Shown here in pieces: positions 1 to 13,005 of a stretch of DNA of 64,000 nt. Under the pieces are notes generated by a model. That model saw only the letters and a program-made list of their open reading frames with translations, made no database searches and was not told where the DNA came from. The translations under genes and the position numbers were made by a program. Source of the stretch: Pipra filicauda (lineage: Eukaryota; Chordata; Aves; Passeriformes; Pipridae); the NCBI RefSeq assembly GCF_003945595.2, contig NW_024104084.1:1612001-1676000 (forward strand). Direction: 5' to 3'. Position 1 is the first letter of the stretch. Every line of letters starts with the position of its first letter.

Positions 1-869
1 ATGGAGACACTGCTACTAATAATCACATTTTTGTGTCTCTAAGAAAGCAGTACATCCCTTCCTGGAGTCACTTTTCCATATCAGTGTTTCTTGATGTAGC
101 CACTGAGACACTCCTCCTTTGCACACAAGAGGAAACAATTCCTTTTCCCACTTCCATCACATCCCTACTCCAGGCAGATGTCCATTACAAAATTTTCTTT
201 TATTAGAAGATGATATGGACTTTGAACAAGGCTACAAGAGCTCTGCCTGTTTCCCTTTGTAAAAAACACTGAAATAACATTTGGAAATGTTCTTGCAAAT
301 CAAGCTGAGACTTTTCCACCTTCAATATTCCAGATTTCAACAGCACATTTCTCCCAGTCCCAGGTATGACCCGCGAGCAATGACCATCCCATGGGTCTAG
401 AACCATGCGAGGTATTTGTGTTTGTGGTCCCAGGGATATCTCACACATCACAGGGGTTTGGCAGATGGGGAAACACGTCACCGATTGCTCCAGAGCAATG
501 TGCCAACCCTGCCCAAGCAGCTTGTGCAAGCTTTTGTACTGCCCCACTTGGAGAAGGAAGCTGCTGATGCTGTTTCCTAGTAATGTCCCTTAGCAAACTT
601 AATTTGGAAACACCTGACTTGTCCTGGCCACTCCGGAGCTGATGAAATGGGAATAGGCCACAGTCTCAAGGCAGCCAAATATTGATTCTGGAGATGCCTT
701 TTGGAATAGCACTGCTGTTCTACTTGCTGAGGAAATCGGTTTTTGAAACAGGTTTCAATTGCACAGCTTCTCTTTCACTACAAACACATCCCCAAAAAAA
801 CACTCAGAAGGTTCCAAATCAGAGCCTTTGTGTTTCATTTATTAAGGGTACGAGGTCACTCTGATGCCT
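1..869. other. Unique non-coding sequence
   Basis: No repeat or gene is recognised here. Open frames up to 114 codons occur on both strands and overlap one another, with no recognisable domain, so I treat them as chance. Confidence 0.6.
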
Positions 870-985
870 CACAGAGCGATGGAATTTTTTGAGTTGGGAA
901 GAACCTTTAAAGGTCATCAAGTGCAACCCCCCTGCAGTGAGCAGGAGATCAACTGGACCAGCTTGCTCAGAACCTCATCTCTTTG
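870..985 (-). mobile_element. CR1 LINE 3' end, truncated
   Basis: Read on the minus strand, this ends with the typical CR1 tail: a block resembling 'ACCTTTAAAGGT' and 'GCAACCCCCC' (seen on plus), then a CACAGAG-like terminal octamer at 870-882. Established: CR1 copies are usually 5'-truncated and end in short 8-bp repeats rather than poly(A). The copy is diverged and the match fades after about 985, although faint similarity may continue to about 1060. It is a dead fragment without coding capacity. Confidence 0.8.
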
Positions 986-1417
986 CCCACTTGCCCTCAT
1001 CATTTTATAAGCTCTTGTTAGCGCCCACCCAACCTTAAACCTTCCCCACATCACTGCTGAGGAACCCGTACAACGACACTCCTGGTAAACAACCAATTCT
1101 GGTGGCAAAAAAACACTTTGGTATCAAACACCCTCTCACCACGGCACTCATAAACCACCCTGAATTCTGGGTCTCCATCTGGTAAGTTCTGAGCTTGGCG
1201 TGGAGCACCTCAAACGAGCACAGACCAGGGAAGGCGGTTCCCTGCACACGTACAGGTAAGATGCCCTTCTCCTGGGAGCAGCAGCCTCACAGGGTGCAGT
1301 GCATTCACATGAGATATGACAAGAGCAGGTTCAGACTCTTCCCTTGTCCAGATGGAAGCTGAGATTTGCCCCCTGAGACTCCCATGACACAGAAGATGGC
1401 CCTGATTACACAATCAG

Positions 1418-1445
1418 GGCAGTCCAGGGATGGCAGTCCAGGGAG
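1418..1445. repeat. 14-bp tandem duplication
   Basis: The unit GGCAGTCCAGGGAT is followed directly by GGCAGTCCAGGGAG, two copies differing at one base. This is a small local slippage event with no function implied. Confidence 0.85.
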
Positions 1446-1878
1446 GTATTCACAACTCCTCCCGTTGACCTGCCTTGTCTTGTTTAAAAGGGTGGAAATA
1501 AAAATGGAATTGGGGGACAAGTGACTCCATAACATCTCCTAGGATACCCAGGCTCCTAACATCACTCCCGTGAACGTGATGTACATAGTACAGGACACCT
1601 CACTGGAAGAAAGGGACAGCAACTCTCCTGTGGGTACACCTCGGTCTGCTCCTCCTGGCAGTTTCTTGGGGTGTAACCTTTGCTGTGTTGCAGTTATTGC
1701 TTTCAGCTCTTAAGAAGAGATACAAACACTCAGTTTGCAGTCAGCTGGTGAGTGGGCGGGTTAACTCTCCCCAGTGGGGAGCCACAGCATGACATCCCAA
1801 AAATGGGTGTCTCTCCTCGGAGAGACAGAGGCCCTAAACTCCTCCTCACACTTTGAGCCAGAGAAGATCATGTGGTTG

Positions 1879-1893
1879 TTTTTTTTTTTTTTT
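1879..1893. repeat. Poly(T) tract, 15 nt
   Basis: An uninterrupted run of T in otherwise mixed sequence. No retrocopy body is recognised on the adjacent minus strand. Confidence 0.85.
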
Positions 1894-4800
1894 CCGTACA
1901 CAGCCCAGAAAATGCAATTGCCTAATTCAGTGTGGTGAGTCCTACCAGAGAGCAAAACACCCACAAATTAGGCATCATGACTGTGATGCCTCCTTTGTGA
2001 GTCCCTCCTACAGAGGGTAAGAGAGACGATTCCACTTCAGTGAGCTACAGAACAGGCTCCAAAACTGAAACAGTTGAACGAAGGCATATTGTACACAGAT
2101 CCTCCTACCAACTCCTACAAGAAAAGATTACCTTCTTTCAGCTAGAACAAAGAGCTATTAAGTGAGACAATGGGCCTAGGAGCATTGGTGAACCATCTGT
2201 CATCAAGTGTTAGACACTAGCAATGTCTTTCTTAGCCAAGCCAAAAGAAGCCCCCAGCCACTGTTACAATGGCATATAAGCACAGACGAAAAGTGTCAGC
2301 CCAATTTTGCCTTGTTTTAACTCCCTCCACTCAGTGTGTTCTGTTACTGCTGCTTCCTGTAGCAGCCCCAGAGCAGGCTGGACTACATGAATTTCTCTCA
2401 ATAATCATCAAATTACACTTTGCATCACATTTGACACAAGTGCACTGCAGTTGACTCTGGGGACGAGGCTTGTTTGGTTGGGGAACCAGGAAACTGATAA
2501 TAAAGAGACACATGCCCCTCTGGACCCAACTCTCCTAACCTCAAGGGACAGTTATCCAGAACACCTATATTTGCATTGCAAAGCCCAAATGCCGAAGACA
2601 AAGAGGGTCTGAGTCCCTGTGCATAACTCTGATAGCTGATAAGCAGCAAGCAGCTGAGTTTAGGGTAAGACAAGAAACATGAGATAAGACTGATTCACAT
2701 AAAAGCCTGAGGAGAGCAGGCTGGCCCTAAGTGTGGGACACTATTAGCCTCCTCTGCCCAGTCTGAGCATCCCACTCAGGAGGTGGCTCAGCGGGTGAAT
2801 GTCAAAATTCCTGCTCTGATGACGGTGTTGTACAGAGCAGTCCAAGCCAAAACAAGATAAAGAGCTAGAGAGCTACCTGTCTCTGCAGATTACGCTCTCT
2901 AGTTTAAGCAGGAGTTGTCCTTTATCTGGCTTATTTATACCTTTCAGTTTCCAGCCCAAAAGCCTGATCTTAAAGCTTTACTAAGTAAATATTTTCTCTC
3001 CTTGAATACCAAGCTTTTGCAGGGCTGGGAGGGAGCTGAGTTTGAGTGAAATACTGGACATTTAAGGTGGTTTATTTTTCTAGAAGTAGGGAAGCCACAT
3101 AAAGCAACACACTTTCCTAAAAGGCTTACAGTCCAAATCCAGTTTAATCGGAGACTGGGGAATTTTTCCTTCCATGAAGGGACGGATACCACCAAATGCA
3201 AATTTTAGGATCAGTTTTGATACATCAGATTTAAAAGAGCACTCCTGCCCCACAAACTGCAAATGGTGAAGAACAGCAGGCAGAGGTCTGCACCTTGTGC
3301 TGGAGGACAAACTTGGCCTGCCTGGACCTCGTTTTTCTTCTATCCAGGTCACAGTGGAAGCTACTTGCCATCAGCTGCTCAGCAAGCCTTCCCATGTGGA
3401 ATCTGCAGTGGTCCTGGATCAGAGGGGTTTCTATCACTGCTTATGAACCCAGGTGGTGCTTTTGTTGCACTTTTAGCTGGGGACCCACAAATGAGTGAGA
3501 TGCCACCTCTTGGGGGTTCCTCCTCCAGGGCCTGAGCTTGCGGAGCCGCCTTGTCTGTCCCACAGGTGACGGACGGATGGTCACGGCCAAGCATCACACC
3601 TGGCTAAATTAGGAAACAGTTTCCGTGCAGATGGAAACCAGTAAATCTCAGTTGGGAGGCAGCAACTGAGAGAAGCCAAGTGAAGCGGGAAGTAAAACAG
3701 ATTAGCCATGGTTTGTACTCACCATTTGAAACAGCCTCAGAGAGTGCACACATGGTCAGGCGCTGCACACTGAGGAGGAGCGCGGGTGTTCGTGTGCGCC
3801 AGCGCTCTACCCTGAGCTGAGCAGCAGCAGCTTCCAGCCAACAAAGAGGTGTGTTAAGGCAAAGAGACCATAGGTTCACACAGAAAGCAGGCTCCAGGGC
3901 TGTCAATCCAGCTTCTCTCACGCTCTGGAAATGTAAATTCAAAGGCAAATATAGAACAGTTCAATAGAACAAAACTGGAGTTCGAGCCAGAGGGGCAGTT
4001 ATTGGTTAGTGTCAGACGGCAAGAACAAAAATGATGTGGAACAGAGGCTTTGAGGTCTTCAGCCATTTCACTGCACGACTAAACTGTACAGATATGTGAC
4101 AGATATGGAGACTAAGTAGGTGTGACTGTGGCATGCATCACTGCACATGCTAAATAGATAGCAAGGCTCTTATATGACCTGCCCTGGTCACTGTGAAGTG
4201 GCACAATCTTCATGGTAACTGGCAATGCAAATTAAGAGGGAATTCTGCTCCAGAAGATTTTCCAGTGCTGGTCCTTTGTACAGCTCCTCCCATGTTTTTT
4301 CCAAGTGGGGTTGTCAAAAGCATTCAGCAATGGCCTCTTTTCTGCAGCAAAATAAGTTAATAGGAACATTTACAACTGTTTTCAGTTAACACCTTACAAA
4401 AGTCAACAAGAAATTGCAATTTTAGTGTGTCAAAGGAGCCAGAATATCCTGCCCCAACATGCCCATCTTTTACTCAATAAAAACCACAATTGGTGTGACA
4501 AGTTGTAATAGACAAACAGCTATGCTCTGTCATTCTTCTGTGTGAAAACACCTTTAGCCCCTTGCTTTATCAGGCCTAAAGTCATTTCTTTGGCAATAAG
4601 ATCAACAGAAACCTCTGCATTTTTCTTCCAACAGTTAAATTATTTATGAGCTTTGAAAATAATCCCACTTTGTCTTCTAACCCTAGTTTTGCATATATAC
4701 GTGTCGACCCCTGTGAATTCCTCAGCTAAAATATGCATTCATTACAAAAGCATTTCAGGGTATTTTTTCTCTCCACTTTATCTACTTGTTTGAATATGTT

Positions 4801-5214
4801 GTAAACTTGATTAATGTTGCCTTCTAATCTCTTTCTTTCTAGAGAGAACACCTGGAGTTCTTTTAACCTGCCTCAAATAAAAAATAAAACCCAAGAGACA
4901 AACAACCCAAGTGGCAATGTCACACTTTCACAACCCTTTCCTTTCCCTGGTCATCCCTTGCTCCTCTCCTAAGAGGGTGGACACACAGGCAAAACTTGTG
5001 TCAGTGAACCTACAGAGCCATGGGTTTCTTCTAAAGTCCCCTTTCTTATACTCCTTGTAACCTGCTTACTTTTAAGCCTCAGACTGGAATAGTTTGGGGA
5101 GATTTATGACAGCAATTCTTCTGGTTCCTTTCACAATGTGTTTTCCGCTATTCTCATCTATCGCTCTGCCAACATGCATCATTTATTTAATACCAGTCAC
5201 TAGACACATTAAGC

Positions 5215-5219
5215 TTTTC

Positions 5220-5284
<65 letters not shown>
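5215..5284. repeat. (CTTTT)n grading into a 44-nt poly(T) tract
   Basis: About five CTTTT pentamers run directly into 44 consecutive T (5241-5284). On the minus strand this is poly(A) followed by GAAAA repeats, the pattern of an expanded A-tail. CR1 does not make poly(A) tails, so a tail origin would imply another retroposition source. I could not recognise a body on the minus strand upstream (plus 5285-5780), so it may be simple sequence expansion. Confidence 0.85.
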
Positions 5285-5285
<1 letters not shown>

Positions 5286-5784
5286 GAGGACATTTCCTCC
5301 CATACCTGGAGAAATCGTGCAGGTAAATAACATCTGAGCCAACAGTCTTGGACCTGCCTTTTCTGCCTGAATCCAAAGCTTTCCATGGGTATCAATCATC
5401 CTCGAACTAGGATTCTTCTCATTTTAATTATGCTAATATCGCCATAATTTCATTCTCGTTAACAGCAATTGAGTTTCAGTCTCTGCAGATGGTGGAGCTG
5501 GACAGTTACCAAGCCACATGCCATCCTGAGAGGAGGTTATGGACCAGTGCTTAGCCTGTGGCATTGCTACTCAGCACCGTTTCTGGGTTGCATCACTTCA
5601 CTTTACCCATTTGTGACATGACATATGTCTTCGCCTCATACTGGTTTTGAGATTTACAAAGGACGTTTTTATAAAAATAAAGAAGAGTCCATTGCCCAGC
5701 TAGCTCGTTCTTGTTACAATACAGCTTTGCCTGCCTTGATAATTTCAGGTGAAGGCTGTAGAGGAATTATGCTAGTGATTTAAA
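5285..5784. other. Unique non-coding sequence
   Basis: Between the poly(T) tract and the CR1 copy. No gene, repeat or foldback is recognised. Confidence 0.5.
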
Positions 5785-6102
5785 GTGGCTACAAAGAGGA
5801 CAGAGACTCTCCCTTCACAAGGAGCCATAGGATGAAGACAAGGGAGAACAAGCACAAGTTGCACTGGGAGAAGTTTCTTCTCAGTTTAAGAAAGACATTT
5901 TTTACAGTGAAAACTGTCAATCACTGGAACAACCTCCCCAGTGATGCAGTAGAGTCCACATTGCTGGGGGTTTCCAAGGTACAATTGTATTGCACTGGGT
6001 GCTAGATAATCTCATCTAAGATCCCTTTCCCACAAAAATTTGGACCAGGTGGTCCTTCTAGGTCCAACATGGGTTCTTGCATGATTCTGTGGTTCTGTGA
6101 TT
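5785..6102 (+). mobile_element. CR1 LINE, 5'-truncated copy with 3' end
   Basis: About 320 bp on the plus strand. It contains the end of the CR1 second open frame and the 3' untranslated part. The hallmark stretch encoding the 'FFTV...HWNxLP' type motif appears as 'TTTTTTACAGTGAAAAC' followed by 'CACTGGAACAACCTCCCC'. The copy ends with 'TTCTAGGTCCAACA' and the tail ATGATTCTGTGGTTCTGTGA (6081-6100), the expected octamer-like CR1 terminus. It is well diverged and has no intact coding frame. Confidence 0.9.
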
Positions 6103-7435
6103 GCTGTAGATGTGCATAGATCTCTGGGTATGTCACTGCAATAGACACCAGCCCTCTGAACCACCCCAACAGAGCAGGTGTAGAACCCAAATCATGGCAG
6201 TGCTGATGGGAAGGACCTCTGTGGTTTTCTCATCCAGTCTCCTACTCAAAGCTGGTCTGCCTTCTGGCCATGTCCCTTGTTATTCTCATGAAATAAAGCT
6301 ATCAGAGGCTACAAAAAGTCGATACAGCATAAACCAAACCACACCAGTCCTGCAGGAAGGGCCTGACATTGTGTCTGCAAGTGTGGAGTGATTTTACATG
6401 GATTTGATGTCTGGCTTTTTTGTTTAATCTGAGTGCAGAGTCTGGTAAGGCCGACAGAAATCATGAGGGACTATTGCATCCTTCTGGGCTGGAAAACATA
6501 TTAAAATCTCTTCAGGAGGTTATATCTGACCAGCTTATGCTACTGTTGCCTCCTCCTACTCCATTTGACAGCAGACCTCTCGGATAATCCGGTAAAACAC
6601 AGATGGCAGCTGCACAGCTGAGGTAAACATGAAATGGTCTCTGTGACAGCCCAGAAGAGTCATTGTTTTCCCATTCCTAAATCAGATGGTGATCTAGGAT
6701 CCCAGCCAGACCTATCTTCCCCCAGGCATTAAAAGCACACAAGAAATGAAGAGGTACCACCGTTGGAAGGGTGAGAAACAGTTTCACTCAGATTTTGCGT
6801 AGCAGTAGGTCTTCTGCTGATACTTTTAGGGTATATTTTTAATCCATGGCAAGGACTTTGATTTTCTTTAATTATTTCATACATTGGTGGAGATTTAATT
6901 AAAATATGAGAGAGAGTCACTTTTTAAGGGCAAAAGGTTTTGAATTCTCCTTGCTGATCAGGATCGCAACAGTATTTATGCTGATGGCCACAAAGGGCAT
7001 TTCTGACTCCAATTCCATTTCCAGAAAACATTAACGTTGCCTCACGGTGCATTATTTGAATCAGTGCACGTCGCCAGGGGTTGAATAAGACAGTTTCTCC
7101 ACACTCCACGACAGAGTACCGACACTTCCTAAATTATGCTGTTAAATACTGTAGTATGGCTATAAAATACAATGAAGGCCCATGGAAAGATGCCAGCCCC
7201 TTTCTGAGAGAGAGAGCTCTTTTTGGAACCCTGCCTGTGGCCTGTAATTTTCACTTCCTCCCACTACAGTGTGAAGTGACATGAAAGGACTTGTAAAGTC
7301 AAGTCCAGGAGGCTGGTGGGGATTTGAAGGAGTAAAGATAAAGTTAGAACATTGATAGCATTTGACCTACTTGAACTTTGTGGGGAAAGAGGGAAGGAAC
7401 CAAACCTCCCACATATCTCCAAAGCAGACCTCACC
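6103..7435. other. Unique non-coding sequence
   Basis: No gene or known repeat recognised. The longest open frames are 60-93 codons, overlapping and unrelated to anything I know. Confidence 0.5.
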
Positions 7436-7463
7436 AAAAAAAAAAAAAAAAAAAAAAAAAAAA
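7436..7463. repeat. Poly(A) tract, 28 nt
   Basis: A pure A run followed by GATATAAATTAATTT. No retrotransposed body is recognised upstream on the plus strand. Confidence 0.9.
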
Positions 7464-10400
7464 GATATAAATTAATTTCAGCCTGAAAAATCTACATTTT
7501 TCAGCCCAGATGGGGCCAAAACATTCAAAGTGTAGAAACTTTTAATGAAGAAAACTGTTCAATCAAAAGGAGCAACTTTCCAGAAAAGTTGCCATCTAGC
7601 AAGATATTTCAGTATTTCATGGGAAATGGCATTCGGTGAAGGAAAAGAAACACTGGCAGAGGTTGGAAGCATGTCTTACACAAACTAGGTCTTCTGTCAG
7701 ATACTGCAGCAATTCACATGGACCCTGACACATGAACACTATAAAGAAGTCCTTTAAGTCCAGCAGGCTCAAAATTAAATGTGGTTTTTTTCCCCAGTAA
7801 ATACTAAGGAGATGGAGGACAGAGGAGGAGTCAAGACAGACTTGTCTTTCTGAGGAATATTTCAGCAGCAAAGATTTGCCCTTCTCCAGTGGTCATAATC
7901 TGACTTGTCACACTCTATGGGTGCCTAAAACCCTTCACTGCAGGAACACAGACCAACTGGTGGTGCCTGACCCACAAAGCTTGAAAAAGGAACTGAGGTA
8001 CAACAACAATGAAAACAATAGATGTCAACTGTTCCAATAAACAGAGAAAAACCTTGAGACAGTGCCTGACAGACAACAGACACAATATTCTGCCCTCCTG
8101 TTTGCTACCACAATTTTACAGAGGGTGCACTAAAACTAACAATCAGAGGAACAGAATAATGAGGTGGAGATGGGTGAGCAAAACTGCACAGGAATTTTTG
8201 TCTACCTAGGTCCACAGATCATATTCATGTATTTCTTACATTCTTGCAAATTTATACTCAAATCCAGCCAACCACTCAGTTTAAAATGTGTGTCCTTAGT
8301 TGTCTCGGGTGTAAACTTTCAGCAGATGGTCAAAACCAGAGAGCAGTAGCATTTTCTTCGTGACAGTGTTTAAAGGGAGAAAAACTTGGATGTACCCAAA
8401 ACACTCTGTATTCATTTTCTGGTCCTGGTGTTAGCTGGAGGTAATTCTTTGTTACACACTGTCTCCAGAGCAGACCAAGCTTGAGGCATGATCTTCAAAT
8501 TCATTAAAAATTCAGAACAGCTCTGGTGGCTGCAGAAACCCTTCACATGGTTCCTAGGGATAACTCCTGTCAGCAAAGCTCAGAGCTACCTTATTCCAGC
8601 CAAGCTACTTCTTAAAACTCTGTCCAGTCCAGGCACATGTGGACAGTGATTGCCAGAACTACTTCTTAGGGAAAAGGATTTGAAAGGAGCTATTAAACCC
8701 ATGGATACAGGGCAGCCTGGAGAGGTCCTGCCCAGCCCCTCCTGCCATTACTATGGAGGGAAGCACCCCTAGAAAGCTCTTTGCCTAAGTGTCAGGAAGC
8801 CCGACATTCACAAAACACGCACATACCACGCAGGGGAACACCACCAGCTTCCAGAGAGTGCAGGCTCTGATGAGCGAACTTGAAATGCAGGAAATAGCAT
8901 TAAGGAAGAAGCCTTGTCACCCGAAATAAAGTTTATGTCAAAGAAAATCCCCCGTGGTAGCAGCATAGGAGTCACTTTCTTTCCCACCCTTTAGCTTCTT
9001 CCTCATCTCCACTGCACTTTTGGAGCAAAATTCTCAGTGCAGTTAGTCACAGCAGTTCAGCTGGGGACAGGAATGAGTATCAGGAGAGGAACAAAATACA
9101 CAGAAGGATTCCTTTTACATTTTCAGAGACACAGACTGTATTTTCCCCTTTCCCTCAGGCTCCGTCACGTCACTTTCAACTCCTACAAGTAGTGCTTGAA
9201 GAGCAAAGAACGTGGGGGAGAGGTGTGAGAAAGCAAAGCCGTTCGCCTGCAGGAGAACTGGGATTCAGGGCACTGGCAGATGAGCTCTGCAAACATTGCC
9301 ATGGTGTCCTCAGGTCCTGCCATGTGCTCCTGCATCCTCAGCCCCTGCCATGGGCACATCAAGAGGGGATGAAGGAAAGTCCTGGAGTGTTGATCAAGGA
9401 AAATCAATGAGATGACAGACTTCCAGAGACAGGCAGAGGTTTCCCTCTCTGCTGCAGAATGAAGGGTTGGTGATAAATTGCTGGGGATAAATGGCAGCAC
9501 CTTCCCCACTGCTGCTGTCTCCTTGAGCAAGTGTTGAACCATGAAAGTGAGGGCAGAAAGACGGATTTTGTGAACAACTACGGCCTCTCTGATGGCACAA
9601 ATCAAAACCACTCCCCCGCACCAGCTGTCTCTAGACAGGACCAGTCTTGGTCCATGGTTTCTCTGGCTGTAAGAGGTCATTTGTTTCTCTACCTCATACT
9701 TTCCAACTCAACAAATTTCTTTTCAAATTAAAGCCTTTCTTTCACCTCCTCCTCCCCACTATAAATATATGAGAAACAAACACCAATCAACCCAACAACT
9801 CTCCACATAAATCCTGTTGTCTTGGGTTTCTTGACAAATACAGGTTAGTGTTTCTTTATCCCTCACCTTTCTCCTCTCCACAAACTCTAAACCAGACTTT
9901 CTGCCAACACTCAGCTCTTGAGTCTTCTCCATGAAGCACCTCAGGGTGAGTCACTGTGCTGAAGCTGGGGCAGGGGAACTCTGCCTGAGGAGAGTGCACA
10001 AGAGAGGGAATGGGCATCTGCCCAGGACACTGCAGTGTGGTCTATCTGTAGATATTGTTTTACTTCATTGCAAGCACTGCTTCAAACACTGTCACAGTGG
10101 AAATGGTCCCATCTATCTTTCAATGCAAGCATCTGAGCCAGAGGTCATCACCATTTGGGTCAGCAGAGGTCCAGTCAACAGATCTGATTGCATCATCTGA
10201 TTGCACACACAAAACCTGTGACAAAGAGCAGAACCGAGCTCCAAATCCCAAACCCTTGTTTCCTCCTTGAGTGCTGCAGCCACGAGGCTGCCCCTTTCTG
10301 CTCTTCTTGGCTGCAGGCTGAGATGCAATATTGAACTGCCCATCTGAATCAACCCTTTCTCAGAGGATTTGACACCAGGGCAGCCCATGCAGTGTGAAAC

Positions 10401-12920
10401 TGCAACCAAGCACTTCCCTCTACTTGCCAGAGTTGGCAGTAAAGTAGACGTAGTCAGAACACAGAGCACACACGAATAAGAGGGGAGTAAGCCCACAGAG
10501 GAAAGGAGGTCCATGCCCCTGGTATTGAGGGCTTAACAGAGTTGCTCAGGGTCCAAGTGGATGTAGTCAACAGTTTTGGATCCCCTACCGAAATTCAAAC
10601 TGAGCTTACAGATCTCACTGGCACAGAGGACAGAAGCAGAGGAATACTTTCGCTGGGACTCAACCTAAGTTCTGGGCAGTGAATTAAGGAAACACCTGAA
10701 CTCCTGCCCAGCCAGTTGGGAGGGTCAGGTGTTTTTCAAGGCTTCAGAGAGACTTCTTTTACTGAAGCTGTCAGACAGGGTCTTAAAAATAACACCCTCT
10801 CAGATGGCTGGCTAGCAAATACCACTGGCCCCACCAGGGCACTAGCCACCTAAAATACAGATGCAAGGCTGATGCCTAAGCCAGGCAGACCTCTTAATGC
10901 TCAGCTTTTGCATTTCAACCTCTAGAGAAGCCCCTGCTGTGGTTAAATATATGGGGCAGCAGAGCACGGCAGCAGAGCTAAAACCCATAGATCATGAAGT
11001 TAAATATTCTACTGTGGGCTAAAAGTGAGCGTGCACAGTTTCAGCCCATGTGTTGGTTGAAGTTATGAGCACACGAGAAAGGGGGATTTATAATGAGAAC
11101 GGCAATTCAACCTCAATTATAGTGCACGACTGTCTGCACACTATAAACTGAAGGTTTAATAATGAGGCAAGTAGGCTGAAGGAGAGAATTTCATTGTGTC
11201 TGTTTCACAGCCTGGAATTCTTACTAAATTCATCAGATTACTTGAGTTCTCCTGACAACTGTAGCAGTATAACTAATTTTAAAGTGGTTTATTGTATATT
11301 AAGACTGCAACAGAAGATACAGGCAGAGAAAACCTCATAGCAAAAGAGAACTCCAGATTGAGGACTATAATGTATATGAGGTTTGAAAGAAGTAAGTGCT
11401 AAAAGATGTAGACAGCAGTTTTTCAGGGTCCTTAACCTTGATGAATAAATGAATAAAATCCCTTAAAAAATTGCAGTGTTTCTTTCAAGTGGTTTCCAGC
11501 ATGTTAATGATCAAGAGAAGCTGAGAAAATTGCTGGGAAAGGAGATGACTTTCCTCAATATGCTTTTACCACAGAGACTATGAGACAGACATGAATTGTA
11601 AGCAAATAATACGCAAAATATGACAGAGAGAGAAGAACAGAGGCTCTTTAGCTGTCCATAATGCATTTGCATACAGATGTGTTGAGTGCAAGACTTTGTG
11701 ATGCTGCCAAATCAAAGCTTTAATGGAGATTTGGAGCCTTCCAATTCTTCCATATTCAGGTCCTTAGACAAGGCTTTCCTGTATCATATTTGTTTACCTT
11801 ACTAAGCCAAAAGAAAAAGATTGAAAAGGGACACAGAGAATACACAGAAGCCTTTATCCACCACCATAAGCATCCCACTCCAGTTAATAATGAATGCCAA
11901 AGGGATCTGAGTTGCCCATCCCTATCATTTCTATCATCAAAGCCTCCTAGGTATTGCAGAAAAAGCTAAAGACACAGCAGTAGAATACAGTACAGAAAAG
12001 GGGCATCTCCCCACCTCCTGTCAGACAGGAAGGGAATGTGATGTTGGTGTCCTGGCATGGCCTTACATGAGGGGACTGAGGGAAGGGAGTAACTGAGAGA
12101 GGGAGCATCAGGCACTGATGGGCAACTTGTCTCCTAAAAAATGTCCCAGATTTTACAAGCCGTAAAACAGCAAATGAGAAAGGGGTGCTGAAGACTGAAA
12201 TTTTGAAGGTATCATCTCCAGCAATGTTTTCACCCCTCAATTTTACTGTCTGACAGTGCTGGCAGACAATGCTCTTGCCTCTCCCTGTCTTTGAACTCTC
12301 CCCAGCACCTACATCACCCACACACCCCTTTTCTCTCCTGGCCCCACCAACCTCCAGCTAATAATGTTGCTGATTAGATCTTTCATCATTTTTATTGTTA
12401 TCCACCCGCAGATTAATAAAACAGCGCTCCGGCTGTTTCTGGCTGACCACATTCCCTAATTTATCATAAAGGCTTCGCCTGAAATACTTCTGTGTGACAT
12501 GTGGGGAGAGCTGCAGCCCCTCCCAGCCAAGCACAGCTGCGAGAGAGCCCAGCACCAGGGTCCGCAGCAGTGCCGCCCGTGCTCTCCCCTCACAGAGCAC
12601 AAGTTAACGCGCCGCAGCCAAGCTGCTAAAGCAAAATTACCAGGGATTGGCACCGGAGCCACAGAGGTGGAAAAACGGGGAGTTAACTCCAGCTCACTGG
12701 AGCACACTGCTTCATACCTGTACTGTCTCTTAATATGAGGGAATATGCTTTTAAAGCACTCAACGTTTTCTGTTTAAAGACAGTAATTGCAAGGGTGACT
12801 TAACATGGCCTCAGGGACTATCCTGCAAGAATTGGAAGGCTTGATCCCTTAAAAGTCAAGCTGTGGGAATCATGAAACCTGCATTGGAATTCCTACACAT
12901 ATACATTTTCTCCTTCTTGT
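7464..12920. other. Unique non-coding sequence
   Basis: About 5.5 kb without a recognised repeat or gene. A 165-codon frame (9183-9680, minus) and a 133-codon frame (10113-10514, minus) show no domain or signal I can name. AT-rich stretches at about 11,040-11,290 and 12,340-12,490 look like candidate conserved non-coding elements (see findings). Confidence 0.5.
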
Positions 12921-13005
12921 CCCCTCCCATCCTCTGCCATTCTCTTTACCCTCCCATCCTCTGCCATATCCCTTCCCTTCCCCCTTTCCCTTCCTCCTTT
13001 TTAGG
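12921..13005. repeat. Pyrimidine-rich tract with a 19-bp direct repeat
   Basis: The plus strand is almost entirely C/T. The block CCCTCCCATCCTCTGCCAT occurs at 12922-12940 and again at 12949-12967, a 27-bp period. It is followed by CCCTTCC-type repeats. This is a low-complexity tract. Confidence 0.85.

Larger units (their letters stand above)
986..5214. other. Unique non-coding sequence with small tandem and homopolymer tracts
   Basis: About 4.2 kb in which no gene or interspersed repeat is recognised. Open frames of 60-114 codons overlap on both strands and none looks like a known protein. It contains a 14-bp tandem duplication (1418-1445) and a T15 run (1879-1893), listed separately. The part from about 4,100 to 5,200 is AT-rich. 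Confidence 0.55.

Noticed and set aside
5094..5399. Frames with poly-F or poly-K runs
   Set aside because: They are translations of the poly(T)/(CTTTT) tract.
9183..9680. 165-codon minus-strand frame as a gene
   Set aside because: No recognisable domain, and plus-strand frames overlap it. Such lengths are expected by chance in 64 kb of moderate GC.
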